Shown: positions 24,652 through 33,616, numbered from the stretch's first letter. The stretch is 64,000 nucleotides of DNA from JAZDOT01 sp043798355 (GCA_043798355.1 JAZDOT010000002.1:17022-81021); one strand, 5' to 3'. Program-made: numbers and translations. The notes: a model not told the origin generated them from the letters alone.

Positions 24652-26442
24652 ATGTCGGATTCCCATCCCATCGTCGTCTTGGATTGCGGCGGACAGTACG
24701 CGCACCTGATCGCGCGGAGGGTCCGGAGCCTCGGCGCATGTTCGGTCATTCGCATCGCGGAAACGAGCGCGGCAGACTTGCGTGATGCCGCCGGGATCAT
24801 CCTCTCGGGCGGACCGCAGAGCGTGTACGAAGAGGGGAGCCCGCAGGCGGATCCGGGGATTTTCACGTTAGGGGTCCCCGTGCTCGGGATCTGTTACGGC
24901 CTGCACTGGATGGCGCACGCGCTCGGGGGGACGGTCACGCCCGGCAATGTGAAGGAGTACGGTCACACGGATATCCGTACCGTTACGGGCGGAGGGATGC
25001 TTCTCAGAGATTGTGGGCAGGAATTCGTTGCCTGGATGTCGCATGGGGACGAGGCGCAGAAACTCCCGCCGGGCTTCACCCTGACCGCAACCTCCGATGC
25101 CTGCCGGAATGTCGCTTTCGAGGATGCCGCACGGAAGCTCTTCGCCGTGCAGTTCCACCCGGAAGTGACGCACACAGAGCACGGTACGGACATACTCCGC
25201 CGCTTCGTCGCTCTCTGTGGCGCCACGCCCTGGACGATGCACGGCTATGCGGAGCGCATCGCCGGAGAGATTCGCCGACAGACGGGGGACAGGAAAGTCT
25301 TCATGCTCGTCTCGGGCGGCGTGGATTCCACTGTCGCCTTCACCCTGCTCAATCAGGTTCTGGGGACCGGCCGCGTGCAGGGGCTCCTGGTGGATACCGG
25401 GCTCATGCGCAAGAACGAGATCGCGGAAATCCGTGCCGCCTTCGATCGATTGCATGTTTCTAACCTGAAGATTGAAGATGCCTCGGATGAGTTCTTCCGG
25501 AATTTAAAAGGTGTCTACGATCCCGAAGCGAAGCGACGCATCATCGGGGATACGTTCCTCGCGGTGCAGGCGCGGGTGAGCGAAGGGCTGGGTTTGACGG
25601 CGGGCAAAGGGTGGATGCTCGGTCAGGGGACGATCTACCCCGATACCATCGAGACCAAGGGGACGAAGCATGCCGACCACATCAAGACGCACCACAACCG
25701 TGTGGCTGCCGTGCAGGAGTTGATTGCCAAGGGGCTCGTGATCGAACCGCTGCGAGAACTCTACAAAGACGAGGTGCGCATGCTCGGCGAGGAATTGGGA
25801 TTGCCGCACGAGCTCGTCTGGCGTCACCCGTTCCCGGGGCCGGGACTGGGAGTGAGGATCCTGTGTGCAGAGAATGCCGATCTTGCGGAGGCTCAAAGCT
25901 CAAAGCTCAACGCTCAAAGCTTCACCGTTCTTCCCGTGAAGTCCGTGGGCGTTCAGGGAGACGGACGCACCTACCGGCATGCGGTGGCCGTGTTCAAAGA
26001 TGATCCCTGTGTCGTCACTGACGAACTGTGGGAGATCGCAAAAAGTGTTCCCAATACATACCGGGAATTCAACCGGGTTCTCCTCTGTACGTCTTCTTCG
26101 GTGCCCCCATCGTTCACCTTCATGCCGGGATTCCTCACGCGGGAGCGGGCCGATCTCCTGCGCGAAGCGGATGCCATCGTGGCGGAAGAGATCGGGAGAA
26201 GTCACCTCACGGAAGCCATTTGGCAATTTCCGGTGGTACTCCTCCCCTTCGGTACATGCATAGGAGGGCAATCCATCGTGCTGCGTCCGGTCGCATCGCA
26301 GGAGGCCATGACGGCGAGCGCGTTCCCTCTGCCGGAGGACGTCGTGCAACGCATGACGGAGCGTATTCTTCGGCTCCCGGGAATTGATTGTGTGTTCTAC
26401 GATCTGACCAGTAAGCCGCCGGGGACGATTGAGTGGGAGTGA
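24652..26442 (+). CDS. guaA: GMP synthase (glutamine-hydrolysing)
   Basis: Converts XMP to GMP using glutamine and ATP. The class I amidotransferase domain has LGICYG (nucleophile Cys) and AVQFHPEV; the ATP pyrophosphatase domain has VSGGVDST; the C-terminal dimerisation domain follows (HPFPGPGLGVRIL onward, ending PPGTIEWE). At 596 residues it is longer than the usual 510-530. Part of the excess is the stretch EAQSSKLNAQSF, encoded by CTCAAAG heptamers (25891-25920) between the PPase and dimerisation domains. Further excess (RLPGIDCVFYDL region) is ordinary. Confidence 0.96.
   Translation: MSDSHPIVVLDCGGQYAHLIARRVRSLGACSVIRIAETSAADLRDAAGIILSGGPQSVYEEGSPQADPGIFTLGVPVLGICYGLHWMAHALGGTVTPGNVKEYGHTDIRTVTGGGMLLRDCGQEFVAWMSHGDEAQKLPPGFTLTATSDACRNVAFEDAARKLFAVQFHPEVTHTEHGTDILRRFVALCGATPWTMHGYAERIAGEIRRQTGDRKVFMLVSGGVDSTVAFTLLNQVLGTGRVQGLLVDTGLMRKNEIAEIRAAFDRLHVSNLKIEDASDEFFRNLKGVYDPEAKRRIIGDTFLAVQARVSEGLGLTAGKGWMLGQGTIYPDTIETKGTKHADHIKTHHNRVAAVQELIAKGLVIEPLRELYKDEVRMLGEELGLPHELVWRHPFPGPGLGVRILCAENADLAEAQSSKLNAQSFTVLPVKSVGVQGDGRTYRHAVAVFKDDPCVVTDELWEIAKSVPNTYREFNRVLLCTSSSVPPSFTFMPGFLTRERADLLREADAIVAEEIGRSHLTEAIWQFPVVLLPFGTCIGGQSIVLRPVASQEAMTASAFPLPEDVVQRMTERILRLPGIDCVFYDLTSKPPGTIEWE
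25891..25920. repeat. heptamer array (GCTCAAA) inside guaA
   Basis: Four 7-nt units gctcaaa, gctcaaa, gctcaac, gctcaaa, in frame, at the junction before the dimerisation domain. Related AGCTTTG arrays occur at 37484-37515 as the complement. Confidence 0.85.
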
Positions 26443-26480
26443 AGGACGAGGACGAAGGACAGAGGACGAAGGACGAAGGG
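26442..26480. repeat. heptamer array (GGACGAA)
   Basis: Units ggacgag/ggacgaa/ggacaga directly after the guaA stop, in the gap before the sigma factor gene. Confidence 0.8.
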
Positions 26481-26532
26481 CCGCGCGAAAGAATGGGAGT
26501 CAACAATATGGTCATTCAGCAAGAGAACGCTT

Positions 26533-27120
26533 ATGCTTGGTCTCTCCATGGCAGATGCTGCCGCTCTCACCGAGCCCGAAATTCTTGCCCTTGTCCGAAA
26601 GGCCAAGGACGGCGATACCGATGCGTTCGAGCAGATCTATCGGCACTTCTTCACGCCCGTGTACCGGTTCGCGGCCATCCGCGTGCCGGAAGCGGTTGCC
26701 GAGGATGTCGTTGCCGATGTGTTCGTGAAAGTGTGGGAGAAGCTCCACAAGTACACGGAACGCAAGGGGATTCCCTTCGGGGCGTGGGTGTTTCGCATCG
26801 CCAGAAACGTCGTCGTGGACAGCTACCGTACTTCGAAATCATGGGAGGAGATGCCTGAGGACGTGCGCGATCCGGACGAGTGGAACAAGGCGGATACCGG
26901 CATCCGTCGCGCGCTTCTCCTTAAAACCGTCCGCTCCGCGTTCGATCATTTGCCACGGCGTTACCGCGATGTCCTCACACTCTCGTTCATGGCGGATCTC
27001 TCCCATGCGGAAGTGGCGAAGACGCTGCGCATTTCCGAAGGGACGGTCCGGATACGCAAGTTCCGCGCTCTCAAGAAGCTCGAAGACCTCCTTCCGCCAG
27101 AAAGCAAGGAACATCTGTAA
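26533..27120 (+). CDS. ECF-type sigma-70 family factor
   Basis: Protein of 195 residues with sigma region 2 (AFEQIYRHFFTPVYRFAAIR, EDVVADVFVKVWEKL, FGAWVFRIARNVVVDSYR) and region 4 (LPRRYRDVLTLSFMADLSHA then VAKTLRISEGTVRIRKFRA). No region 3, as in ECF sigmas that direct polymerase to a few target promoters. ATG 26533 or ATG 26548 may be used. The next gene, 37 nt downstream, encodes a membrane FecR-like protein, the usual sort of partner. Confidence 0.88.
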   Translation: MLGLSMADAAALTEPEILALVRKAKDGDTDAFEQIYRHFFTPVYRFAAIRVPEAVAEDVVADVFVKVWEKLHKYTERKGIPFGAWVFRIARNVVVDSYRTSKSWEEMPEDVRDPDEWNKADTGIRRALLLKTVRSAFDHLPRRYRDVLTLSFMADLSHAEVAKTLRISEGTVRIRKFRALKKLEDLLPPESKEHL

Positions 27121-27157
27121 CAGAAGCCACTTTTTTCCGTTTTAACTCTTGCAATAC

Positions 27158-29089
27158 ATGCCCGCTCCGGATGTCCTCACACGGCTCGCAGAAGACCTCA
27201 CCCCATCACGGGAGGTGCAGATGCGCGCGTTTCGGAAGATCAAGCGCAGGATCGAAGGGAGCGGTGTCTTGGAGGAAGTGAAGGGGGTCCTCACTCCCGA
27301 TGAAGCGCTCAGGCAGAGCATTTGGGTACGCATCCTCCGTTCGATTTCCGCACCCGAAGCATCGGCTCTCCTTGACCGCGTACGGGGGGCGCTCACTCCG
27401 CCGGCAGCACTCCTCTCCGGTTTGGGGAGTCATCTTGCCCTGCGGCTCTCTCCTGTGGCAGTCGTTCCTGTGCGGCGCCGTGCGCTCCAGTGGGTCGCGG
27501 CGTTTGCCCTCTTCGTTCTCCTTGTGCAGCTCACCCCGCAATATCTTTTGACTCCGCGCACCAAAGCGGAGAGCAAGGTGACCCTCATCGCCTTGAACGG
27601 CGAAGTCGCGGTTTCCCTCGGCGGGCTCTGGCAGCCGGTGACGCAGGAGATCGCTCTCGAGCCGGGGATGGTGCTCCGGACACGTTCCGGGCAGGCGAGC
27701 ATCGTTCTTCGGGATGACGGCGTCATCCGTCTGGACCGTGCGACGACGGTCGAGATGACGGATACGTCCGATCGTGCGGACCTCTCCTCTTCCGCGCCCG
27801 AGACGCTGCGCCTCATCACGGGGCGCGTCTGGGTTCAGGGATTGATCCCGTCCCACCTGCGCAGCATCGATATCCACACCGACAACGGATCCGTTTCGAT
27901 CAACGAAGGGAGTGCCTCTATCAGTGAAGGGGAGGAGGGGACCGATGTCGAGCTCTGGGATCACCGTGCGCGCATCCTGGCATCCGGAGAGGAGAAACTC
28001 CTGGTCGCGGGCGAACGCGTCCGTCTTCCGGAGAACTCTCCGTCAGTCGTGAAGAGGATTTCCGAAGAGTCGTACGAAGATCCGTGGATCACCCAGAACC
28101 TCGAGCGGGATGCGGTCCACCGTCGCACGATCGCGCAGATGCAGCAGGAACGCCGCGCAGCCCGCGCCGGGATTCTCCCCACTTCCACGCTCTATCCGGT
28201 GAAGAGGATTGCCGAGAAGGTCGATGTCCTCCTGACGTTCGACTCGGGCGCGCGCACCCAGAAGCTCCTCGATCAGGCGAACGGCCGTCTCGATGAAGCT
28301 GCCGCCCTCCTGCAGGAGGGGGAAGTCGATGCTGTTTCCGTGACGCTCGCGGATTACCAGGATTCGCTCGTCGCTCTCGCCACCGGTTCCGGCGATGATC
28401 TTGTTCGTGCACTCGTAGAGCAGTCGATTGCCGAGGCCAGCGGCGACAGCGCGGCGCTCCTGCCGGGCGACAGCGGGTACCTCATCAAGGAGGCGGTGCT
28501 CGCCGCAGGGGCATCCGTTCCTGACGGCGCCGTGACGACGGGGGATGTCCAGGGCGTGCTTCTGCTCGATGCCATCTCTTCCCTCATTCGCTCGATCGAT
28601 GAAGGAGCCATCGCCGATGTGTCGCGGATTTGGGGTCAATTATCCGGATCCGGTTCCCTTACCCTCCTCAATGATGCGGATTCCCCGCTCAAGCCGGAGG
28701 TCCGGAAAGAGGCGACGATGCTTCTCTCCGAATTGGCCTTTGCGGTATCGGAGCTCTCTTCACGCGGGAATGATGCAATTGATCCCGCGTTCGAAAAGGA
28801 CGTCGCCGCCTACATGCCCCCCCCTCTCGATTCGGTCGTACCGGCGCTCTCCGAAGAAGAAATCATGGGGATCGTGAAGGCCATCCGCGAGAGGATCTTC
28901 ATCTACAACATGCCGAACTCGCGTATTAATCAACTCATCGCCGAGTTCCGCGCGCTCGAGGGACATCCGGATCAGGGGAGTATTCTGCGCAGACTGTACT
29001 TCAATCTTCCGGACGGCCAAGAGCACTTCCCGGAGCGGGTGCGCAAAGAGATCATCCGGTTGCAGTGGCAGAAAGCGGCTCAATTGTGA
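27158..29089 (+). CDS. membrane FecR-like/DUF5667 protein, probable sigma partner
   Basis: Protein of 643 residues. The cytoplasmic part (1-105) is helical, with an anti-sigma-like position; one membrane helix follows (about 107-125, WVAAFALFVLLVQL). Outside lies a FecR-type beta domain (ALNGEVAVSLGGLWQPVTQE, LEPGMVLRTRSGQASIVLRD, VWVQG), then a DUF5667-like helical segment (LPTSTLYPVKRIAEKVDVLL) and a long helical tail. FecR proteins pass surface signals to their ECF sigma. ATG 27158 is taken over the upstream TTG. What signal is sensed is unknown. Confidence 0.72.
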   Translation: MPAPDVLTRLAEDLTPSREVQMRAFRKIKRRIEGSGVLEEVKGVLTPDEALRQSIWVRILRSISAPEASALLDRVRGALTPPAALLSGLGSHLALRLSPVAVVPVRRRALQWVAAFALFVLLVQLTPQYLLTPRTKAESKVTLIALNGEVAVSLGGLWQPVTQEIALEPGMVLRTRSGQASIVLRDDGVIRLDRATTVEMTDTSDRADLSSSAPETLRLITGRVWVQGLIPSHLRSIDIHTDNGSVSINEGSASISEGEEGTDVELWDHRARILASGEEKLLVAGERVRLPENSPSVVKRISEESYEDPWITQNLERDAVHRRTIAQMQQERRAARAGILPTSTLYPVKRIAEKVDVLLTFDSGARTQKLLDQANGRLDEAAALLQEGEVDAVSVTLADYQDSLVALATGSGDDLVRALVEQSIAEASGDSAALLPGDSGYLIKEAVLAAGASVPDGAVTTGDVQGVLLLDAISSLIRSIDEGAIADVSRIWGQLSGSGSLTLLNDADSPLKPEVRKEATMLLSELAFAVSELSSRGNDAIDPAFEKDVAAYMPPPLDSVVPALSEEEIMGIVKAIRERIFIYNMPNSRINQLIAEFRALEGHPDQGSILRRLYFNLPDGQEHFPERVRKEIIRLQWQKAAQL

Positions 29090-29182
29090 TGCGGGAAGAT
29101 CTGTGCGCAGTGTGGTTGTGCGGTTTATTCTCTTCTCCTTCCTTGACGACTTCACGCTTCATCGGACACACTACGCCTCACG

Positions 29183-29740
29183 ATGTACGAAATTACCGAT
29201 CTCAAACCCGGCAGAGCCATCCAGATCGACGGGATCCCTTACCTCATTATCTCCTCGCAGTTCGGCCGCAAGAGCCAGAGCAAGGCGAACATGCAGTGCA
29301 AGATCAAGAACCTCAAGACCGGAGCGGTCATTCCGAAGAACTTCCAGGGGAGCGAGCAGATCGAGCAGGCGGACATCGGGTACCGGCACGTGCAGTTCCT
29401 CTACTCTGACGGAGAGTCTTTCACCTTCATGGATCTCAGCAGTTACGATCAGTTTGCGTTGCCGAAAGACGTTGTCGGCGAAGCGGCGAATTACCTCTTC
29501 GAGGGGTTGGAACTGGATGCGCTCCTGTTCGAGGAGAACCCGATCGGCATCACGCTTCCCTCCACGGTGGACATCAAGGTCATCGAGACGTCTCCGGGCG
29601 TCCGCGGAGATACGGCGACGGGCGGGACGAAGCCGGCAAAGCTCATAAGCGGCTTCTCCGTGGCCGTTCCGCTCTTCATTAGCGAGGGGGACACGGTCAA
29701 AGTGAATACGGAGACGGGGGAGTATATGCGCAAGGCGTAG
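29183..29740 (+). CDS. efp: translation elongation factor P with atypical tip
   Basis: EF-P rescues ribosomes stalled on polyproline. The 185 residues contain the KOW-like N-domain (MYEITDLKPGRAIQIDG), KIKNLKTGAVIPKNF, the OB domain (LEENPIGITLPSTVDIKV) and the C-terminal signature ETSPGVRGDTATGGTKPA. The tip loop reads FGRKSQSKANMQ rather than the common KPGKG-type loop with a modified Lys. Aligned from KIKN, the usual modified position is Gln, with Lys residues two either side. This suggests a different or absent modification. Confidence 0.95.
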   Translation: MYEITDLKPGRAIQIDGIPYLIISSQFGRKSQSKANMQCKIKNLKTGAVIPKNFQGSEQIEQADIGYRHVQFLYSDGESFTFMDLSSYDQFALPKDVVGEAANYLFEGLELDALLFEENPIGITLPSTVDIKVIETSPGVRGDTATGGTKPAKLISGFSVAVPLFISEGDTVKVNTETGEYMRKA

Positions 29741-29813
29741 GGATTAGGGTTAGGATTAGGGTTAGAGTTAGGGCGAAGCAATGAGCCTCCAGCCGTTAGC
29801 CTTTAGCTTTCAG
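29741..29813. repeat. TTAGGG-type array plus TTAGC words
   Basis: GGATTAGGGTTAGGATTAGG then GTTAGAGTTAGGG, followed by gttagcctttagctttcagc. It lies in the 125-nt convergent gap between efp and a coiled-coil gene. Confidence 0.8.
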
Positions 29814-29865
29814 CAATAAGGATAGCGCGTACCATCGGCGGGACGCCGGTGGGTAAAGGTTCCTA

Positions 29866-30603
29866 CTATGGCAATAATTTTTCTGCGCTTTCGCGTTCCG
29901 TGCGCTCGGCCGTCTCTTTCGCTTTCGTTATGGCATCATGCAAAGCCTTACCCAGCCGTACGAGTGATTCTTCTTCCAGTTCCAGTTCCTGCAATCGCTT
30001 CCCCGTTCGCTCTATCAGACCTGTGTCTTGCTGGTCACCGCCTTTCACCCTCTCGTAGCGCAGTATAGTTTGGAGAATGCGTTTTTCCGTGAGAAGGAAA
30101 GGTTTGAGAGCCGTCGAATATTGTGCAGATATGTTCCTTTTCAATTCCTCCAGTTCTTTCAGTGGTTGATTCTGCAGGTTCCGTTCCGCAAGGATACTTT
30201 TGAAATCTGAAAATCTATTGTCATTGTGGCCTCTCAAGCGATCCATTGCTTCTCTGAACACGATCATTTCCCGATGATCAATATCATCGAGAATCTTTTG
30301 CTGCGTTCGAATTTGACCATTGATACTATCAGGCTTTGATGCAGTGGTTCCGCCGGATTTCAGAGCTTTCTTGAGAAGTTCAAGCGTTGTTTCTTGCGGG
30401 CTTCTTTCCTTAAAGAAAGCATCAATCTTGTGCTGCATTGCTTGTAATCTGCATTGTTGTGGAAGGGGCGTATCGGGGAATACTTGGTTCACGTTCTGAT
30501 ATACCCACATCATCCCTATTTGATCTGGTAGACTATCAATAGTTTTTATCTCTTCCTGAGTGAGGGGCTCTTTGGAATTGTCGGGGGTATTTATTTGTGC
30601 CAT
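29866..30603 (-). CDS. hypothetical coiled-coil protein
   Basis: Protein of 245 residues, mostly helical and charged (LKELEELKRNISAQYSTALK; GKRLQELELEEESLVRLGKA; ITKAKETAERTERESAEKLL). No known family. A fully convincing promoter precedes it, with the predicted transcription start at or beside the ATG at 30603, so the upstream alternative start is unlikely. DNA is noticeably more AT-rich than efp and gatB, hinting at different origin. Confidence 0.65.
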   Translation of the reverse strand: MAQINTPDNSKEPLTQEEIKTIDSLPDQIGMMWVYQNVNQVFPDTPLPQQCRLQAMQHKIDAFFKERSPQETTLELLKKALKSGGTTASKPDSINGQIRTQQKILDDIDHREMIVFREAMDRLRGHNDNRFSDFKSILAERNLQNQPLKELEELKRNISAQYSTALKPFLLTEKRILQTILRYERVKGGDQQDTGLIERTGKRLQELELEEESLVRLGKALHDAITKAKETAERTERESAEKLLP

Positions 30604-30609
30604 ATAGAT

Positions 30610-30638
30610 ATTATACAACTATTTATACATATTTTCAA
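30610..30638 (-). promoter_or_regulatory. consensus promoter for a leaderless message
   Basis: On the minus strand TTGAAA (30633-30638), 17-nt spacer, TATAAT (30610-30615). The ATG at 30601-30603 lies 6 nt after the box, where transcription itself should begin. Confidence 0.75.
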
Positions 30639-30685
30639 ATTCTAGTCTTTCCCTACACTGTAGCGTTTTCCCGAGCCCCACTTCC

Positions 30686-30714
30686 ACCTCTGCCACTGTG
30701 AGAGTGGTAGAGGT
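30686..30714 (-). terminator. hairpin downstream of gatB
   Basis: ACCTCTGCCACT (30686-30697), 5-nt loop, AGTGGTAGAGGT (30703-30714): 12-bp stem with one mismatch, 10 nt past the gatB stop. It lacks a T-run, so it may stabilise the 3' end instead of terminating alone. Confidence 0.5.
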
Positions 30715-30723
30715 TCTTCGTGG

Positions 30724-32169
30724 TCATGCAATCTTCTTCAAAAGGATCGCGTTCACTTTTCCAGGATCGGCTTGTCCGCGTGTCTCCTTCATGACCCACC
30801 CGACGATGGCGCCGAGGGCCTGAGCTTTGCCTGCGCGGTAGGACTCGACTGTCTTCGGGTTCGCTTCGATCGCCTTCAGGACGATCTGCTCGATCTCTGC
30901 GTCATCGGAAATCTGCTGCGAGCCGGATTCAGAGATGATTTCTTTTGCCGATTTTCCTGAATCCACCATCATTTCCAATATTTCCTTCCCCTTGTTTGCG
31001 GAAATAGTTTTCTTGTCGATGGCCCCGATGAGTTCGATGATTCTATCGGCAGTCGGCGCTTGTGCGATGGTTTTATTCCCCGCTTTGAGGAATCCGACGA
31101 GTTGTGTCAGAACGATGCTCCCCGCGCGTCGCGGATCGTTGGTGTGCGCATGGATTGCGTCGAACAGGGAGCGGAGGTCCGCATCATCAGAGAGCTGGAT
31201 CACCTGGGCGGGGTCGAGAGCGAGGGAACGGTAGTGCTTGCGGAGTGCAGAGGGAAGAGTGGGGAGGGAGAGGTGGACTCGTTCGATCTCCTCTTCCTTG
31301 AATGTGAGGGGCGGGATATCCGGCTCGGGAAAGTAGCGGTAGTCGTCCGCGGTCTCTTTGTCGCGCAGCAGGCGCGTTTTCTCCTCATCATCAAGCCATC
31401 CGACGGTGATGTCGTTCTTGAGGGGGCCCTTGTCCTCCTCCCATAATCTTCTGAGGCGTTTTTCTTCGTACAGGAGCGCCCTCTCGAGTGATTTGAACGA
31501 GTTGAGATTTTTGATTTCACTCCGCGGATTGAGCTTTGCCGATCCTCTCTCCCGGAGCGAAATGGAGGCGTCGAAGCGCATCATCCCTTTGAACATGTCG
31601 GCTTCGGAGGCACCTACGACGATGAGAATCCGCCGCAGTTCCTGCGCGAAGGCGACGGCATCTTGGGCGGACCGGAGGTCCGGTTCCGTCACGATCTCCA
31701 TGAGAGGCGTTCCTGCGCGGTTGAAGTCGCAGAGGGTCTTTGTGCCACGATGCGAGAGTTTGCCTGCATCGTTCTCCATGTGGAGGCGAGTGATGCGGCA
31801 GGTGCGCTCCAAAGTTTTCCCGTCCGGTCCCGAACGATCGAAGGATACCGCTCCTCCTTTCGCGAGAGGGAAGTCGTACTGGGAGATCTGGAATCCCGCC
31901 GGGAGGTCGGGATAGAAGTAGTGCTTGCGGTCGAAGTGGCAGGAAGGCGCTACCGTAGAGCCGATGGCAAGAGAAGCGCGAACGGCTTTTGCGACAGCCT
32001 CTTTATTCGGTACGGGGAGCGTGCCGGGGTGGCCCATGCAGACGGGGCAGACGGTGACGTTCGGCGGCTTGCCGAAGGCGTCGTTATCGCAGGAGCAGAA
32101 CATCTTCGTCTTCGTGCTCATCTGGGCGTGGACTTCGAGGCCGATGATTACTTCGAGGGATAGGGTCAT
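30724..32169 (-). CDS. gatB: aspartyl/glutamyl-tRNA amidotransferase subunit B
   Basis: GatB with GatA and GatC converts Glu-tRNA(Gln) and Asp-tRNA(Asn) to the amides. The 481 residues begin MTLSLEVIIGLEVHAQM, have the Zn cysteines (FCSCDN ... CPVCMGHPG), FYPDLPAGFQISQYD, LCDFNRAGTPLMEIVTEPDL, RYFPEPDIPPL and the C-terminal GatB/YqeY tail domain (RGQADPGKVNAILLKKI). ATG 32169 gives the family start. gatA and gatC are not in this window. Confidence 0.96.
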   Translation of the reverse strand: MTLSLEVIIGLEVHAQMSTKTKMFCSCDNDAFGKPPNVTVCPVCMGHPGTLPVPNKEAVAKAVRASLAIGSTVAPSCHFDRKHYFYPDLPAGFQISQYDFPLAKGGAVSFDRSGPDGKTLERTCRITRLHMENDAGKLSHRGTKTLCDFNRAGTPLMEIVTEPDLRSAQDAVAFAQELRRILIVVGASEADMFKGMMRFDASISLRERGSAKLNPRSEIKNLNSFKSLERALLYEEKRLRRLWEEDKGPLKNDITVGWLDDEEKTRLLRDKETADDYRYFPEPDIPPLTFKEEEIERVHLSLPTLPSALRKHYRSLALDPAQVIQLSDDADLRSLFDAIHAHTNDPRRAGSIVLTQLVGFLKAGNKTIAQAPTADRIIELIGAIDKKTISANKGKEILEMMVDSGKSAKEIISESGSQQISDDAEIEQIVLKAIEANPKTVESYRAGKAQALGAIVGWVMKETRGQADPGKVNAILLKKIA

Positions 32170-32195
32170 CAGTTCGTATGGAGTACCTGGTAAGA

Positions 32196-32500
32196 AAGAT
32201 ACAAGATCCAAGATCCAAGATACAGGATCTTGGAGGAGGCATTATGGTGTAGACCGGTCGGATTTTTGTCTCTGGTTTCGTTCGAAGGTCAGGATTATGG
32301 CGCTAAAAATTCGCACAAGTTCCTGTGCTTCCCCGAGGAATTTTTTGTCTTTTGCGAATCTCATTGTTCTTTTGGAGAGGTCATACACACGTTGCGGGTT
32401 TGCCGATGGTTCATTTGCAGTCATAAGATCAAGGAAAGATGGCCGTTTTCCTGCTCTTAGAGGTTGTTGTCTACTTGGATCCTGGATCTTGTATCCTTTG
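32196..32500. repeat. inverted heptamer arrays around a small relic gene
   Basis: 32196-32236 carries AAGATAC/AAGATCC units ending in GGATCTTGG; 32474-32500 carries TTGGATCCTGGATCTTGTATCC. The two arrays are reverse complements of each other and bracket the S23-like fragment. The same word family flanks nth. Confidence 0.8.
32242..32424 (-). pseudogene. internally deleted S23/four-helix-bundle protein gene
   Basis: Sixty residues. The start (PQRVYDLSKRTMRFAKD) resembles helix 1 of the 23S-rRNA-IVP four-helix-bundle family (YDLEERTxxFA pattern). The end (GEAQELVRIFSAIILTFERN) resembles its final helix (EADELIRILTAI pattern). The middle two helices are missing; full members have about 115-125 residues. 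A short functional version cannot be excluded. Bounded on both sides by inverted heptamer arrays. Confidence 0.5.
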
Positions 32501-32938
32501 CTGATAATCCACAATCAACTTCGCGTCCAGGTGGTCCATCTCATGCTGCGTAACGCGTGCGTCGAAGCCTGAGAGTTTGCGTTCCTGAGGTTTGCCCTTT
32601 CCATCGGTGTACTTCACGACGATCTCCGTCGGGCGGGTGACGGAAACGGTGAGATCGGGGAGGCTGAGGCACCCCTCCTCCGCAGAGTCCGTCTCAGAGC
32701 CGTACCACGTGATTTCCGGATCGATCATCGGGTGGAGCTTGCCGTTGAAGGTGGCCAGACACACACGGAGCGATACGCTCACCTGCGGGGCGGCGAGGCC
32801 GAGACCGCCAACATTTTCGAGGGTATCCGCGAGATCCCTCAGGAGTTTCAGGACTTCTTTCGTGGCTCCTCTGGTTCTGGCCGCCTTCGTGCGCAGGATG
32901 GGGTTGTCTTTGCCGGTCTGGATGGGGAGGACGGCCAA
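32471..32938 (-). CDS. def: peptide deformylase
   Basis: Removes the N-formyl group from nascent proteins, using Fe or Zn. The three motifs are present: GLGLAAPQ, EEGCLSLP and QHEMDHLDAKL. At 155 residues it is near the short end of the family. The start is a TTG (32938, MAVLPIQTGKDNPILR); no in-frame ATG precedes it. The final residues (QQRIQDPGSK) derive from a heptamer array, so the original C-terminal helix has probably been altered. Confidence 0.94.
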   Translation of the reverse strand: MAVLPIQTGKDNPILRTKAARTRGATKEVLKLLRDLADTLENVGGLGLAAPQVSVSLRVCLATFNGKLHPMIDPEITWYGSETDSAEEGCLSLPDLTVSVTRPTEIVVKYTDGKGKPQERKLSGFDARVTQHEMDHLDAKLIVDYQQRIQDPGSK

Positions 32939-32945
32939 GGGAAAT

Positions 32946-32982
32946 GAATAATTGATAATTGATAATTAATAATTAAAAATTG
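32946..32982. repeat. heptamer array (ATAATTG)
   Basis: Units aataattg, ataattg, ataatta, ataatta then aaaattgg, directly upstream of def on the minus strand, in the gap to the exonuclease gene. Confidence 0.8.
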
Positions 32983-33040
32983 GAATCAGGAGAGATATCT
33001 GTTTTGAGTATAGCGAGGTTCGTTTGGATCTGCATACGAA

Positions 33041-33616
33041 TCAGGCCACCATTTGGCGGATGCCGGCCATCCTGCGGAGGTCCTCCATTCTCTCGATTTT
33101 TCCGGCGGAGAGCATTTTTACGAATGCCTGTGCCGTGAGGAGGACATCCGGGAGCGCGCGGTGGAGGGCTGTTGGCAGGGTGATACCGAGACGTGCGCCG
33201 ACGATGTCCAGGCTGTGGCGGTATTCGTGCGGGTAGAGCGTGCGGCTGAGCTTGAGCGTGCAGAGGCACTCGGGGAGATCGATATAACCCCAGCAACATT
33301 CCTTCTCGGTTTCGAGGAATCCCATGTCAAATTCCGCGTTGTGGGCGATGAGAACGGACTCTTTCGAAAAAGAAAGAAACCGCGGGAGCACCTGATCGAT
33401 GGTCGGGGAATCCCGCACGTCCTGATCGCGTATTTTATTGATTCTGCCCGCTTCCGGAGGAATGGGGCGTTCGGGGTTCACCAGCTCGACGAACGTGCGG
33501 TCTGCGATGACGTGCCCCGCTTCGATGCGCACGGCGGCGATCTCGATGATGCGGTGTCCGCGCTTGGGGTCGAGGCCGGTTGTTTCCACGTCGAAGACAG
33601 TGAATGCGGGTAACAT
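33041..33616 (-). CDS. DnaQ-like 3'-5' exonuclease
   Basis: Protein of 191 residues of the DEDDh class: FTVFDVETTGLDPKRGHRII (motif I, Asp/Glu), LIAHNAEFDMGFLE (motif II) and HRALPDVLLTAQAF (motif III, His and Asp). May act as the proofreading epsilon subunit or as a stand-alone exonuclease. ATG 33616 is used; the in-frame upstream extension is translated repeat DNA. Divergent from nth. Confidence 0.88.
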   Translation of the reverse strand: MLPAFTVFDVETTGLDPKRGHRIIEIAAVRIEAGHVIADRTFVELVNPERPIPPEAGRINKIRDQDVRDSPTIDQVLPRFLSFSKESVLIAHNAEFDMGFLETEKECCWGYIDLPECLCTLKLSRTLYPHEYRHSLDIVGARLGITLPTALHRALPDVLLTAQAFVKMLSAGKIERMEDLRRMAGIRQMVA

